A DNA stretch of 64,000 nucleotides from Atrichornis clamosus (Eukaryota; Chordata; Aves; Passeriformes; Menuridae), in the NCBI GenBank assembly GCA_013400975.1, contig WBMZ01012704.1, positions 94,356 to 158,355 on the forward strand, written 5' to 3'. A model generated the notes under the pieces. The model saw only the letters and a program-made list of their open reading frames with translations, was not told where the DNA came from and did not search any database. Made by a program: the position numbers and the translations under genes. The first letter of the stretch is position 1, and each line of letters starts with the position of its first letter. Positions 24,771 to 36,359 of this stretch are shown here, one piece after another.

Positions 24771-26999
24771 CCTGTGAGTCCCCAAGTAACAGGGACTTCA
24801 AAACACCAGGACTTGTTATGAGAGTGTATGTGTTGAGAGTGAGTTCATATGTCATTGGAGCCTTTAAGATCTTATTACTTTGCTGCTGACGAAAGTATGG
24901 CTCCATGTACCCTATCCAGTAATCTCCTCAGAAATACCCCCAGAATTACATTTGTCTCCAGCTTTACTAATTTTTCTGTGACTGGGATAGAAAAAAAATT
25001 GCATGGTGGTGTTTTTGATCAAGGTAGCTTATAGCAGGCAAGAGCTATAGGCACAAAGGCCTGAAGCTCTTGCACAGTTGTTCAGTAGATAATGCACAGT
25101 CCTTTTGTGCTCTGCCAGGGCAGGATAAGGTTTCTTTTTTTGGCTTGTAGGTACGGGAGAGTCACCTGTAGGGGTGGTGGCAGCCTGCAAGACGGGCCGG
25201 CCCTGAGCAGAGGTACGCAGTCACTTAAGACTGGAGAGTGCCATGTGTGTAAAAACAGATAGAAGCAGCTGCCTTCACAGTATAAGAAAACTCCAACAGT
25301 GACCTGGAAAGCCGGTCTCTCCTGCAGCCTCTTGCAGGGAGACTGGGATGGAATGAAGACCCCCCCTACCCAAACCTGCAGGATCCATCACCTCCATCTA
25401 TTCTATGTCATTTCCTGGAGTGACCGTGGCTGTCTGTTACAGCTCACCTAATTCCCTCTATTTTCCAGAAAAAATAAAACTACAGACTGATGACAACTCC
25501 TTAGTTCAGGAGAAGTAAGATTCACATATTGCTATGCAGCCAAAAAAGTCTGAGGTGTCAGTGCTACAGGCTTAGAATCGGGGAGTCACTCACAGCAGGG
25601 TGGTGATCTTTCTGTGTAAAGCAGCAGGCACATTCATGTATGGTCTTTTAAAGAAGGCTTCCCAGCATTTCTTATAACTTCTGCAGATGGTAGGTCCTTT
25701 TTTGGAACACACAGAAAACTGACTGTAAAAGGCCCTATCCACATGTGGTTTGGGCCACCTTTACTTCAGCTTTTATCACCAGGAGAATGTGCTTGCCTAT
25801 GTCTATTTTGTGATCCTCACCTACTCCTGTCAACTGCTCTTATCACTTAACTGTAGTGTAATCAGTTGTCACATAGTTATGTGTTTATGGCATATACATT
25901 ATATCTCTTTGGAGATAAGAAATGATTACTGACACACACACCTTCATTAACTCACTGACAGAGGAGAAACAGTGAATACAACTGTCAAGCTAAAATGACA
26001 GAATATATCAGCATTTGTGCGATCAAACAATGCAGGCAAATACTGTCTATAAACATAAACCTGTTACAACAGCAGTACTTCATGACTTTTGGCAGACACA
26101 AAATCTTCAATAAGATCCTAAAAGCTCCAGTGACATGTGAACTCATTCTCAATAGATATGTTGTCAGAGCAATTTAATTTGCTTTGTGGTGGTGTCACTC
26201 ATTGTTGGAGAAGGACCTTTCTCACCCTCAGAGTTCATTAATGGCAGTGTCAAAAACAGTCTTATTGCCATGACAACATCAAAGAAAGTTGAATGGAGTC
26301 TACTGGATAGCAGGAAGCAGATATTTCACGTGGCTGTACTTGGCAGGCATGTTCCTATCATGCAAAATATTACTCTTTCTGAAATGGGTTAAGGTGAGTT
26401 CTGCCTCTGAAGTAGCCTCAGAATCTTCGAGATGTGTCTTTCTGGGCATACTTTTTTTTAACAAATACTAATTTCTTAATCATTTTTGCACTACAAAATT
26501 AAGAAAAACGATTCAATCGTTTATATCTAAAAACCTGCTCAGTTTTATCACTTATAGATGAAAGTACTATTTGGACCATTTTCATCCACCCATCTCATTC
26601 ACAGCAGTGATGACCTTATTTATATTGTTGGGCAGAGCTTATGGCTGTCCTTTTACTCTGTAGTTTAGTCACACAATCAACATTTGATAGAGTATTAATG
26701 GTAAACACAATTCTGCTTTAATGATTTTTACGGTCTAATTATTTTTTCTGTGGCAATGAGATTCCCTTCTATCACTTTGTAATTTTCTCTCTGTGAGATT
26801 CAATGACTGAAAAAGTGGGTAAGCCCAGATATTTGGTGTCCCAGGTTGGAGCAGCAAAAGCCAGAAACATACTGAATTATCCAAATTAGGATTGAACTAA
26901 TTCCAATTAACAGCATTTGCCTTTGTCTAAAGCATTGATTTTCCCTTATTCTTGTGTCCCCAAACTCACTTCGCCAGATCATCTGCTGTTTTATATGTT
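24771..26999. other. Unique sequence with a GC-richer patch near 25140-25510
   Basis: No repeat was recognised with confidence. Positions 25140-25510 are locally GC-rich, contain the octamer GGCCGGCC near 25194, a TATAAG at about 25281 and an AATAAAA at about 25474. That order is compatible with a small LTR, but no terminal repeats or target duplication were found. The rest is AT-rich. Confidence 0.4.
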
Positions 27000-27690
27000 G
27001 CTATCATGATCTCACTTTTCCTTATTTCAAAGACAGGTCATTTCAATTTTTTCGAACATAGTTTCTGCTGAATATTTGAACATGCTCCCAATCATTCCCA
27101 TCACCCTGTGCTGAAGCTGACACAGATCTGCTTCATAGATTGCCTCTTGAGACTGTGAGCACCCAGTCCTGCGCTTGGTCTTCCCCAGAGCCACACTGCT
27201 GACCACATGAAAGCACTGCCATCTTTTTCCATACCTTCAGTACCTATGAACTTGTTTCATTCTTTGGACTGTGGCTACACACAGCTGTTCACCACCATAT
27301 CCAAATCCCCTTCCTAACCTGACACAGGCAGAATGGTGTAAGGTTAATGAGTAAATCATGTTTCCCTCTCTAATTAACAGTATTTTGCATTTGTTGACTC
27401 TGAGCTCCACCTGTCATTTGCTCACTCTTGTTCAGTTCTCTGGAGCTCCAAACTACCTTCCCCCCTCATGACAGGCTCCGAGAATACTATTCAAGAGATC
27501 AGTACTTGGGTATTCTACTCTTAATCTTTTGCTACGTTGGAAATGGATTTGCCCAATTCTTTATTTCCTATTTCTAGGCTTTTGCTCCCAGACAATACAT
27601 TGAGTCTCCAAACAGAAACAAGACATGTTTTCACACCTCCTAAGGAGTTTTTTCACTCATCTTTTGAAAATTAAAATTCATACATTTTTA
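27000..27690 (-). mobile_element. Ancient, strongly diverged CR1-type LINE fragment
   Basis: The minus-strand order agrees with the C-terminal ORF2 region of old amniote CR1 elements. The clearest block is TATTTTGCATTTGTTGACTC followed by GAGCTCCACCTGTCATTTGC, which corresponds to the family's '...tgcatttatcaacattgaatttcatctgccattt' region. Flanking blocks (the text around 27170-27200, and GAAATGGATTTGCCC to GCTTTTGCTCCC near 27540-27590) fall in the expected order. No open frame survives. Similarity is low and boundaries are rough; a profile search would be needed for a firm subfamily. Confidence 0.6.
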
Positions 27691-28639
27691 ATTTTTTTGT
27701 ACTGCTTTATAGTTTTACATTGCATTACTTAGAGATTCAAAAATTCTAACAGATTAGGGAGACACAATTTACCATTGCAGAAATTGGTGAATTGCCTTTT
27801 TCCCTTAATATCTCCCTTTTAATATCTTTTTCTTAATACTTCCTCTTTTAGAGGTATGAGACATGACTACAAAAGCTATTATCATAATTTTCAGCAGCAG
27901 AAGCCTGAAAGTTTTAGGAAAAGAAGAAGCAATTCCAGGCCAGCCTTTGATATCTCACTGAGATACTATTCCAGTGCTCTTTGCTGGGTTCATCTACTGA
28001 CTGCATGTTTATTAATCAAATTGTTAAAATATTAAACTGCAATGGAACCCAATTCTGCTAATTTATCATCTACTTGAAACACAGATTTTAATTCCTCACA
28101 CAGGTACAACATATCTTCAACATAAAATGCAACATGAGAAGCAAGAGGAGAAATAGGGAACTGATGAGAAGCATCACCTTTGAAAGCAGGGTCGCGAATG
28201 TCCTGCAGCACACCTTAGGTCCTGGTCTCAGACTGGAGACCCATCGAGATGTGCCACAGGGATCTGAACTTTAGTGCTTGTCTTAACATCTCCCATGAGT
28301 AACTTCTCATCCATGCAAGTCCCAAGAATGACCAGCCTCTTCCTGCTGACCTGTTGTTTAATCACCTGTAAGAGACGTGTGGTCCTCGCTGACCACAGGC
28401 ATTCATTCCGTGACAATATTCTGCCTCTCAAACTCAGGAATATGATTCTCACTAAATATTAATCTGCCTGGCTGGTGAGGTCCTGACAACACCATAAATT
28501 ATTTACCAAGCTTTTCAGCCACATTTACTTATGAAGGAGATGATGCCAAGTGATCTGTGTGTCAAGTGCTTTGGTTCAAATGGCTGAGCAATCAAGGGTT
28601 TGCTCAGTGCGTCTGCAGAGCAGAGCAAGTGAGAGGGCT
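27691..28639. other. Unique AT-rich sequence
   Basis: No repeat, RNA or coding signal was recognised. It ends where CR1 sequence begins; the region 28550-28640 may be a degraded continuation of that CR1. Confidence 0.45.
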
Positions 28640-29186
28640 GTGGCCAAGGGATGTTTCTATCTGATGCAGAGACCATATCCTGGGCTGCATGCAAAGCAGC
28701 ATGGTCAGCAGGTTGAGGGAGGCAGTTCTGCCCCTCTACTCTGCTCTCAGAAGACCCCACCTGGAGTGCTGCATCCAGCTCTGGGGCCCCCAGCGTGAGA
28801 AGGATGTGGATCTGTTGGAACGAGTCCAGAGGAGGGTCACAAAGGTGATCAGAGAGCTGGAGCAACTCAGCTATGAAGTCAGCCTGAGAGAGTTGGGGTT
28901 GTTCAGCCTGGAGAAGAAAAGGCTCCAGGGAGACCTTAGAGGACCTTCCAGTGCCTAAATGGAGCTGACAAGGGAGTTGCAGAGGGACCTTTGACATGAG
29001 TCTGTAGTGACTGTACAAAGGATGATGGCTCAAACTGAAAGAGGTGATGCCTGAAAACTGATTTAGATTAGATATTAGGAAGAAATTATTTACTTTTAGC
29101 ATGGTGAGTCACTGGAACAGGTAGCCCAGAGAAGTCATAGATGCCCATGAAAATGTTCAAGGCCAGGCTGGATGGGACTGTGCAAC
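28640..29186 (+). mobile_element. CR1 LINE fragment lacking its 3' end
   Basis: Plus-strand CR1 covering the end of ORF2 and part of the 3' region. Codons around 28740-28850 read RRPHLECCIQLWGPQ and continue into the LLERVQRR block, the CR1 C-terminal signature. Then come the '...ggctcc agggagacctta' block, a ATTAGGAAGAAATT block and AAGGCCAGGCTGGATGGGAC. The copy then stops at about 29186. The usual final segment (the GGGCAGGGACACC block and the ATTCTGTG tail) is absent. Losing the 3' end is atypical, since CR1 normally inserts 3' end first, so a later deletion is likely. Confidence 0.92.
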
Positions 29187-29613
29187 TTTTATTGTACAAC
29201 TTTTTTTCCTGAAAAATAACCAGCTTATTCAAAAAACATAAAATGGTAGGTTTATTTTATTTATATTTAATGCATGTCAGATGGAGATTGTAGGAGTGAA
29301 TACAGGAATTGAAAGGGCTCTAAAAGGAGACCGAATTGATATTTTTGACAGAGCATATTTGCAGGATTTTTACACTGTTTCTAATTAGATCCTTGTTTCA
29401 GGGTTTCTACTAGTTGTTTGCAGTGGGCAGGAAGGTGATTTTTTTCTCTTGTTAATGTATAACTTGACTTCTTAGTATTTTTCCTTGTCCTTTGAAAGCA
29501 GGAGACATGGTCTAGCTTCAGAAATAGCATGACAGGCAGAGTATATTGACAGTACCGAAAACCTCTAGCAAACTGGTTTATGTGTCTTGATGACTGGCTC
29601 AGACTTGGAAAGA
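29187..29613. other. Short unique spacer between CR1 and LTR
   Basis: AT-rich sequence; a 124-codon minus-strand frame begins here and runs into the LTR. Nothing was recognised. Confidence 0.45.
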
Positions 29614-29787
29614 TGTATTGGGTTTGCATGGCCAAGGTTTGGTAGTGGGGGAGACTACAGGGGTGGCTTCTGTGAGAAGCTACAGAAGCTTCCTCCATGC
29701 CCAGAATCCCTGGCGGCTTCAAAGACAGATGTGCTGCTGGACAAGGGTGGGCCAACTAGAAATGGTGGAAATGCCTCTGCGATAACA

Positions 29788-29796
29788 TATTTAAGA
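29788..29796 (+). promoter_or_regulatory. TATA-like box of the LTR
   Basis: ATATTTAAG sits about 175 bases into the LTR, ahead of the repeat block and the polyadenylation signal, where an LTR promoter is expected. Activity is inferred only. Confidence 0.45.
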
Positions 29797-29984
29797 AGAA
29801 GGGGGGAAAAAAGGTTTTGTGCAGTAGTAATCGGGGCCAGAGAAGAGCAGAGTGAGAATATGTGAGAGGAACAACTCTGCAGGCACCAAGGTCAGTGGAG
29901 GAGGGACAGGAGCTGCTCCAGGCACTGGAGCTGGGATTCCTGTGCAGCCTCTGTTGAAGGCCATGGAGAAGCAGCAGTGCCCGT

Positions 29985-30357
29985 GCAGCCCGTGGCGATC
30001 CATGGGGATGCAGAGATCCACTTGCAGCCCATGGAGGAGACCCACATTGGAGCAGGTGGATGCCTGAGAGGAGGCTGTGACCCCACGGGAGGCCCATGCT
30101 GGAGCAGGGTCCTGGCAGGGACCTGCAGACCCGTGGAGAGAGGAGCCCAAGCTGGAGCAGGTTTCCTGGTCGGACTTGTGACCCTGTGGGGGACCCATGC
30201 TGGAGCAGCCTGCTCCTGCTCCACCCGTGGAAGAATGATCCACGTTGCAGCAGTTTAAGGAGGACTGTTGCCCGCGGGATGGACTCATGCCGGAGAAGTT
30301 TGTGGAGAACTGTCCCTCGTGGGAGGGACCCCACGTTGGAACAGGTAAGAGACTCCT
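29985..30357 (+). repeat. Imperfect tandem repeats (about 45-55 bp) inside the LTR
   Basis: About eight units can be lined up, each opening with a G(C/T)..CCCGTGG-like motif and carrying a CC(C/A)ATGCTGGAGCAG-like core. Unit length varies from about 40 to 55 bases. The units contain few stop codons on the antisense strand, which explains the 238- and 217-codon minus-strand frames over this LTR. The truncated LTR at 47045-47885 has the same organisation. Confidence 0.75.
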
Positions 30358-30530
30358 CCCCCTGAGAGGCAGTTGGACTAACATGTGATGAACTGACCGT
30401 AACCCCCATTCCCTGTCTCCCTGGGCCACTGAGGAGAGGGAGGAAGAGCTGGGAAGGAGAGGGGGGTGGGGGGAAAGGTTTTTATAAGGTTTTATTTTAC
30501 TTTTCATTATCCTGGTCTGACTTTGTTAGT

Positions 30531-30536
30531 AATAAA
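30531..30536 (+). terminator. LTR polyadenylation signal
   Basis: AATAAA lies about 190 bases before the LTR 3' end, in the position and orientation expected for the R region. The truncated relative has the same signal in reverse at 47223-47228. Confidence 0.6.
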
Positions 30537-30722
30537 TTCAATTAATATCTCCAATTTGAGTCAGTTTTGCCCGTGATCGTATTTGGTGAGTGATCTCTCT
30601 CTGACCTTATCTCAACCCATGAAGCCTGTATTGTTTTTCTCTCTCCTGTCCATCTGCAGAGCGGAGTGAGAGAGAGAGGCTTCAGTGGGTGCCTGGAATC
30701 TAGCCATGGTCAGCCCAGTACA

Positions 30723-32054
30723 ACAGATCACCAAATCCAGGGGTAGAAAGGAATTTCCTTCCAAGCCAGGGTGATAGCACCACCAGGGTAGAAGGTCATT
30801 GCTTTTCTCTGTAACAATGGCATAGTCCAATCCCCAGCATCCTCTGGGCTTTTATCCTTACAAATCAGCTTCTGCTCGAACAGGACGAGTCATCAGCTCT
30901 AGCTCTAGATCTTTCCTTGCTCTTTTCTGTGACTTTTCATTGAATTTCTCATACTTCCACTTTTGTATTAAAGTTAAGGTTTACTTGCAATGGGCAAAGG
31001 AGATTTTTACGGCTTTGTGGTATCTGCTCTGTGAGGAACAGGGATTCTGTAAATCTTTGTAGATTAAATATTGATCAGATGAGGGCTTTTGATGTCAGGG
31101 CACTGGACTGATGATTTAGGCAGTCCTTTTGGTCTGTGCCTGAGAAGCCCTGCAGAACAGCACAGTCATAATCCCCTTGCTTGTGGATGATGAGGATGAG
31201 GGGTTGCACCATGATAAATGCATAGTAGAAATTGCACAATTAGCTCAGGGCAGAGTTTTCCCAAACTATTTAGTAGAATTCTTTCTAAAAGATACATGTC
31301 TGTAAAAACTTGTTAGGGAGAACAGTCAGAGATTTCTCACCACTGAATTAAGAAAATACATCTTTGTCATGGAATAAATTTTCTTCCTAAAAGGGTGCCA
31401 TTGCAGTGTCACATTCATGTTCATTTGTCACTGGCAAACACACTGGTGATCACTGCCTAGTTCCTCATGGTCCCTTGCTGGAATCATGAGGCCATACATC
31501 CAATACCCTCTCCTTACCATGGAGGATCACCAATTTGCACAGGTCTAAGGTCAGCAGGAGACAAATAAAGCATGCACTTGCTCATTAGCTGTTGGGTTTC
31601 ATATCCTTTTGCAGTCATCCAAATTCAGGGGTTTATCCAGGGCCTGGTGCCTGGTCAGCAGTGACCCAGCCGGTGCAGGGTGTTGAGAGGGTGTCGAGAG
31701 CTTGGGCTGACAGGCGTCTGTGCTCACAGAAGGTGAGCAGCTTTCCTGCCTTCGCGCACCAAGTCTTCACCACTCGTGATGGGAGCTCGGTGCAGTCACC
31801 CACCCTGTGCAGAGGCAACCCAGACACAGACCCAGAGGCAGATAGAACCCATGCCTTCTAGGAGCAGTGGCTGGACTCTGTGTGGGATCCCTTAGGGAAC
31901 TCTGAATGACACCAGATGTCTGACAAAGCAGCTACAGACTCACATGTGCATACACTCCACATTCACTCTGTGATAAGTTATACACTCTCAGCCTAAATCC
32001 CACCCCTAGCTGCCTGTATCATGTCCAGCTTTCCTGAAAACCATTTCCTTAAAC
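30723..32054. other. Unique sequence with a CpG-richer patch
   Basis: Positions 31640-31870 are GC-rich with about eight CpGs in 160 bases and open frames on both strands (89 codons plus, 64 codons minus). This could be an unrecognised LTR fragment. Elsewhere nothing was seen. Confidence 0.4.
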
Positions 32055-32359
32055 TGGATCATGATGGTCAGTCTCCTCTCCCAGGCAACCAGTGGCAGGA
32101 CAAGAGGACACAGACTTAAGCTGTGCCAGGGGAAGTTTAGACTAGACATCAGGACAAAATTCTTCACAGAAAGAGTGACTGGACATTGGAATGGGCTGCC
32201 TAGGGAGGTGGTGGAGTCACCATCTCTGGAGGTGTTTAAAAAAAGACTGGATGTGGCATTCAGTGCCATGGTCTAGTAGACATTGTGGTGTTTGGCCATA
32301 GGTTGGGCTCATTGATCTCAAAGGTCTTTTCCAACCTAGTTAGTTCTGTGATTCTGTAA
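32055..32359 (+). mobile_element. CR1 LINE 3' fragment with intact tail
   Basis: Successive CR1 3' blocks are present: CTCCCAGGCAACC, GGACAAGAGGACACAGACTT, GGGCTGCCTAGGGAGGTGGT, GGAGGTGTTTAAAAAAAGAC, GGTCTTTTCCAACCTAGTTA and the tail TTCTGTGATTCTGTAAA. Only about 305 bases were inserted, beginning after the RT domain. This is a well-preserved copy, so relatively young. Subfamily type matches 14617-14943 rather than 10657-11535. Confidence 0.94.
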
Positions 32360-34984
32360 AACAGCCATTCCCAACCTGCTCTTTAACCAAATGGGGTGTT
32401 CCAATGCCCACCAGCTACAGCACAGAGATGATATAAAAAGAAGAAACAAGGTAGTTAATAGGTACTTTGTCCCCGCCATTTTTCTGGATATGGAACACCA
32501 GGATATTTCTGTCTCCTTCGTCAGCAAGGATCCATATGGATGCACCAGTTGCTTCAAAAATAATTGTCAGCTTCCACCAGCATTCAGATAGGCCCTATTT
32601 CTGGCCCCGTGCACGTAGCAAACAAAAGGTGCCATCTAGTGTCTCTGAGCAGTATCCAAAACCAAAAGGAGAAATTGCTCAAATGTACATTCAGTGTCTA
32701 CTTTCTTACTAATTGACACAAAACTGGTCTTCAAAATGCACTAACATTTCATTTCATGGAGGCTTAAGCAAGACAGCACTCATGTTTTCTCTCTCCCTTT
32801 ATCTCTCCACACTGTTTTCATCCAAGGTTTGAGTGTGGACTTAGTTCAAGACTAGGTGTTTAGTTGAATCCATTGGTTCCATTTTATTAAACAATTTAAA
32901 GTCATTCTAAGCAATAGTGATTTATATTTCAACAAGCTAGGGCTTGAAATATAGTTTTGCATATTACTAGTAAACTTTTGTCCCACAGGGCTTAGCCTCA
33001 TTTAAAGTGGAAAGCAATTTAGTCATCTGCTATCCCACAAAGGAAAAAGAGACAGTCTCAAAACTAGTAAGACAGCAGAGCTGTATCTATAAAAGGACTT
33101 AAATCCAGCTTAACTTCTATGGATGCCTTTGACAAAAAACCAGAGCTCTGAAAATCCACTCTGCACCTGGCTGCACCTTGTAGGTGTCTTTGCAGTGGTA
33201 CGTCCACCAACACCTCAAAAGCCAAGTGGTGTAGAGGAGCTATGTGTACCCTGCTCAGCCCTCACCCCTCAAAAAGCTGATGGGCTACATCCATCCGGTG
33301 CCGCTCTTGGCCCCAGGACTCCCCAGAGGGGCAGAGCGATGCCCCAGTCATACCACAAGTAGGAGTGGCTTGGGACTCCATTGCTTGTGTCTCCAAGTAT
33401 CTCCGATAACAGGAGGACAGGGTGACACCCTCCAGACCGGCATTTTCGGAGCATGCAATTGAGAAGGAGCACTCCAGACCCCGGGGTATGGCAGAGGAGC
33501 ATGTGGGAGAGCTGGGCAGTGGCAGCCAAAGCTAGAGGAGGGTGCTGGAGGAAGACATCAGACCCAGCATGGGCAGGTCCATACCAACAAAAGTCAGACT
33601 GAACCAATCCTTCTCAGATCTTATTTTGGAGAGGACTGCTTTCTTGGGAGGGTCCTAGGAAGCTGGTATTTGAGAAAGTAAAGCCTTCTACCTGCATGAG
33701 CAAGTGCCTCTGCTATATCCAGCTACAAAGGACCAACTTGAAGCATTTACTCACACAATACAAAGAAAATTCTAGCAGCTGTTACCAGCTTTGACTCTGG
33801 TTCCACAGTAAGGGAGTTTTGCACTTTTTTTCAGCAAAACCAGGAGAAAACAGTTTATCACATTGGTGAAATGAATGTTTATCACATTGGTTTGAAAGAA
33901 CAGCCATACAAAGTAGCTGTCCATAATTGGAAGGTATTTTGCTATTTGCTAGGCTGAGATAAGACGACAGGGGATGGGCACCCCATCTGAACATTCAGGA
34001 ACTCATATTTCTTCTCACCCTTGCAGAGCTTAAGTAAAAGAACAACTGCATTAAATCAAATGAAAATGCAAGAAATCTGTCACAAATTTATTTCTGCTTT
34101 TCCTCCTTGCAGGATTAACTCTATTATAAAACTTCTGCCTGCTCTATAATGTTTGTTGCATAGGCTGTATTCCTAAAGTAATCAAGGATTATTCTGTGAG
34201 AACAAATGCTATAAATTATACTGCTTTTTTCTTTTTTTCCCAGAATTGTTAATCTTTTTACTTAAAAGAAAATCTGAAATACTGTACGAACTTACATAAT
34301 AGTTACAACTCTCTTTCCAAAAGGAAATTGTATATAGCATTTTTTACAACACATTTTCCTCTGCAAATCTTTTCCTTGATTACTGGGCTATCTGTGTATA
34401 TAAATAGATCCTGCTTGTTTTGCATGCCTGATTCATTCTGCAATGCCACCATCCAGTGTTCATGATGCTTCACTGTCATTGAAAGGATTATAAACCCCTA
34501 GATATTGAACTGGAACATCAGAAAGGGGGTAAAAGCTGGTAAAATAAACCTTTGGAAAAGAACATACCAAGAAGCACCTTAAAAGAAGAGATGAGTTTGC
34601 ACACTAATGTGAGTCTGATTCACTTGCCTTATTCACAAGCCATAGCAGGACTCCTGTGGGCTTAAAGCATTCAGTTGCCTTCTTTTGGGAAGTGAAGATC
34701 ATGCATATGTAAGATTACCAGAAGGGTCTTTCTATATCTTTGAGCCAAGTCCCCTGGAATCAGAAGAAAACATGCAGCATACCTTCCTAAACTGATCACA
34801 TTCCTGCTTGGAGCCACTTAGATTTGCATTTCTTATTGAAAACTGTCCCTGAATGGTTAGAACATTTCCTCTAATTTCCCAAATTATTTATGTATAGCCA
34901 GTATTCACTGGCTTTTTTTAATCAATAATATTTCTTAATGCAAATAATTTTTCTTTTTTCCTATGTATTCACAGAGATCAACAT
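32360..34984. other. Unique sequence with a GC-rich patch at 33240-33610
   Basis: The patch at 33240-33610 holds about eight CpGs and open frames on both strands (112 codons minus) but no recognisable protein or repeat. The remainder is AT-rich with poly-T runs and holds nothing recognised. Confidence 0.4.
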
Positions 34985-35720
34985 GGAGTCTTAGAATAAT
35001 AAAGTTGGAAAAAAATCAAGAAATCTTGTAAGCCATTTCCATGCCCCAAGATGGATCAACACTATACATCCATATCATCCCTGAAAAATACTTGTCTTAC
35101 CAGCAAATTAAGGCCTCCAATACTGGTGAATAAAAAACATATTTAGGCAAACAATTCCAGACACTATTGGAGATATTTTTAGTCAATGTCTAATCCGTAC
35201 CTTCCTTCCTGAAAAATTAGGTTTGTTCCTTCTTGTCCCATCCACTACTGACTTGGAAATCTGCATGGAAAACTTCCTTTTATGTGCAGCCTTTGAAGAC
35301 TCCTTTTTTATAGAGTAAGTCATACAAATTAGTTTAGTCTCTTCTCCTAAATCACGCTCTTGAGACATCTAGCCATTATGGGCTGTTTCCAGCTGACTCA
35401 CATAAATATGAGCTGTCGTGTCCAAGAACAAGCACAATAGCACAACCAAGACCTTACCACAGTGAGAAGTTTGAAGCCTTTTTCATATATGTACTCATAT
35501 AATGTTTAAATTTTTGAGTCACGATTCCATTAGCTCCTGTATCATTTTCTAAAGAGCTGCTATATGCCAATTATTCCCTATTTCACTTGGAGATTTTCTG
35601 CAAATTGAACTGCATCCTATTTTCCACCTGACTCCTGAGAAAACAAAACATATGCATTTAGGCAGTTGCTTTATCTGTTTACCTGATACTTTTTCTTATT
35701 GCCTTCAATTTTCCTAGAAC
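34985..35720 (-). mobile_element. Ancient CR1-type LINE 3' half, strongly diverged
   Basis: On the minus strand the order matches an old CR1 3' end. From the left it reads AGAATAATAAAGTTGGAAAA (tail and terminal block), TTCCTTCTTGTCCCATCC, AGCCTTTGAAGACTCC, TTAGTCTCTTCTCCTAAATC, a block near 35420-35460 matching '...cccagaactgaacacaatactcca', and CAAATTGAACTGCATCC near 35600. These are the C-terminal ORF2 and 3' blocks in correct sequence. All frames are broken. The divergence is much higher than in the other CR1 copies, so the insertion is old. The right boundary is uncertain. Confidence 0.7.
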
Positions 35721-36359
35721 TCATTTGCCTCTGTATCTGATTTAGTTGAAAAGCTGCAAAAGAATGAAGTTCTTTCAAGTTCTGTGAAAATCAATGACTG
35801 GAAACAGGGAAAAGATGGAAATTACAGCCCCTGCAGAGGTCCAGGTTGGACTGTGTGAGCTCACTGGGCATTTATTTTGCCTGGTCTGCCAGCAGGTCCC
35901 TCAGCCTTGGCTAGTTCAGGGCTAGCCTCATCTCCCATTGCCCCTTGCCCAGCTCAGAGACAGAGAACTTGGGGAAGAACCAGACCCAGTGCAAAGAGGA
36001 GATGGGAAATAATATGTGGTGATGGAAGATGGCACCTTACAGGTAGGGCAGAGGGGATGAGGGGAAGGTTATGCTCACATAATGTGTAGGGCAGACACAG
36101 GTATGGCAAATAAACCCACAGTTCCACAGATTGCCTGTTTTTCAAATTGTTTCTCCAACCCCCGGTGTGGCGGTTTCTCTCAGGTTTCGTAACTGACAAA
36201 TGTAATAAGCGTGTCACATCTCCTTATCCAGGACTTTAGTGGAAGGACAGAGTCAAAACTCACCAAGGACAGATGGTGCTGAACCCTCAGCACTGCCCCT
36301 TCTCTGCAGGCAGTGTAACAAGAATAATACTCCCCAAACACAATTTTTCAAACTAGGCT
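35721..36359. other. Short unique stretch
   Basis: Mixed composition with nothing recognised. A small GC-richer segment lies at 35830-36070. Confidence 0.4.

Larger units (their letters stand above)
29614..30722 (+). mobile_element. Full-length solo LTR of an avian endogenous retrovirus
   Basis: A 1.1-kb GC-rich unit begins with TGTATTGGGTTTG and ends with CAGCCCAGTACA, giving the TG...CA ends of an LTR. A TATA-like ATATTTAAG lies at 29788-29796 and a polyadenylation signal AATAAA at 30531-30536. The transcribed portion between them holds about eight imperfect repeats. The flanks AAAGA (29609-29613) and ACAGA (30723-30727) match at 4 of 5 bases and may be the target-site duplication. No gag, pol or env lies beside it, so it is a solo LTR left by recombination. 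A truncated relative lies at 47045-47885. The family name was not assigned. Confidence 0.85.

Noticed and set aside
29791..30507. Open frame of 238 codons, minus strand, longest of the window
   Set aside because: It is antisense to an LTR, overlaps equally open frames in other phases and is produced by stop-poor repeats.
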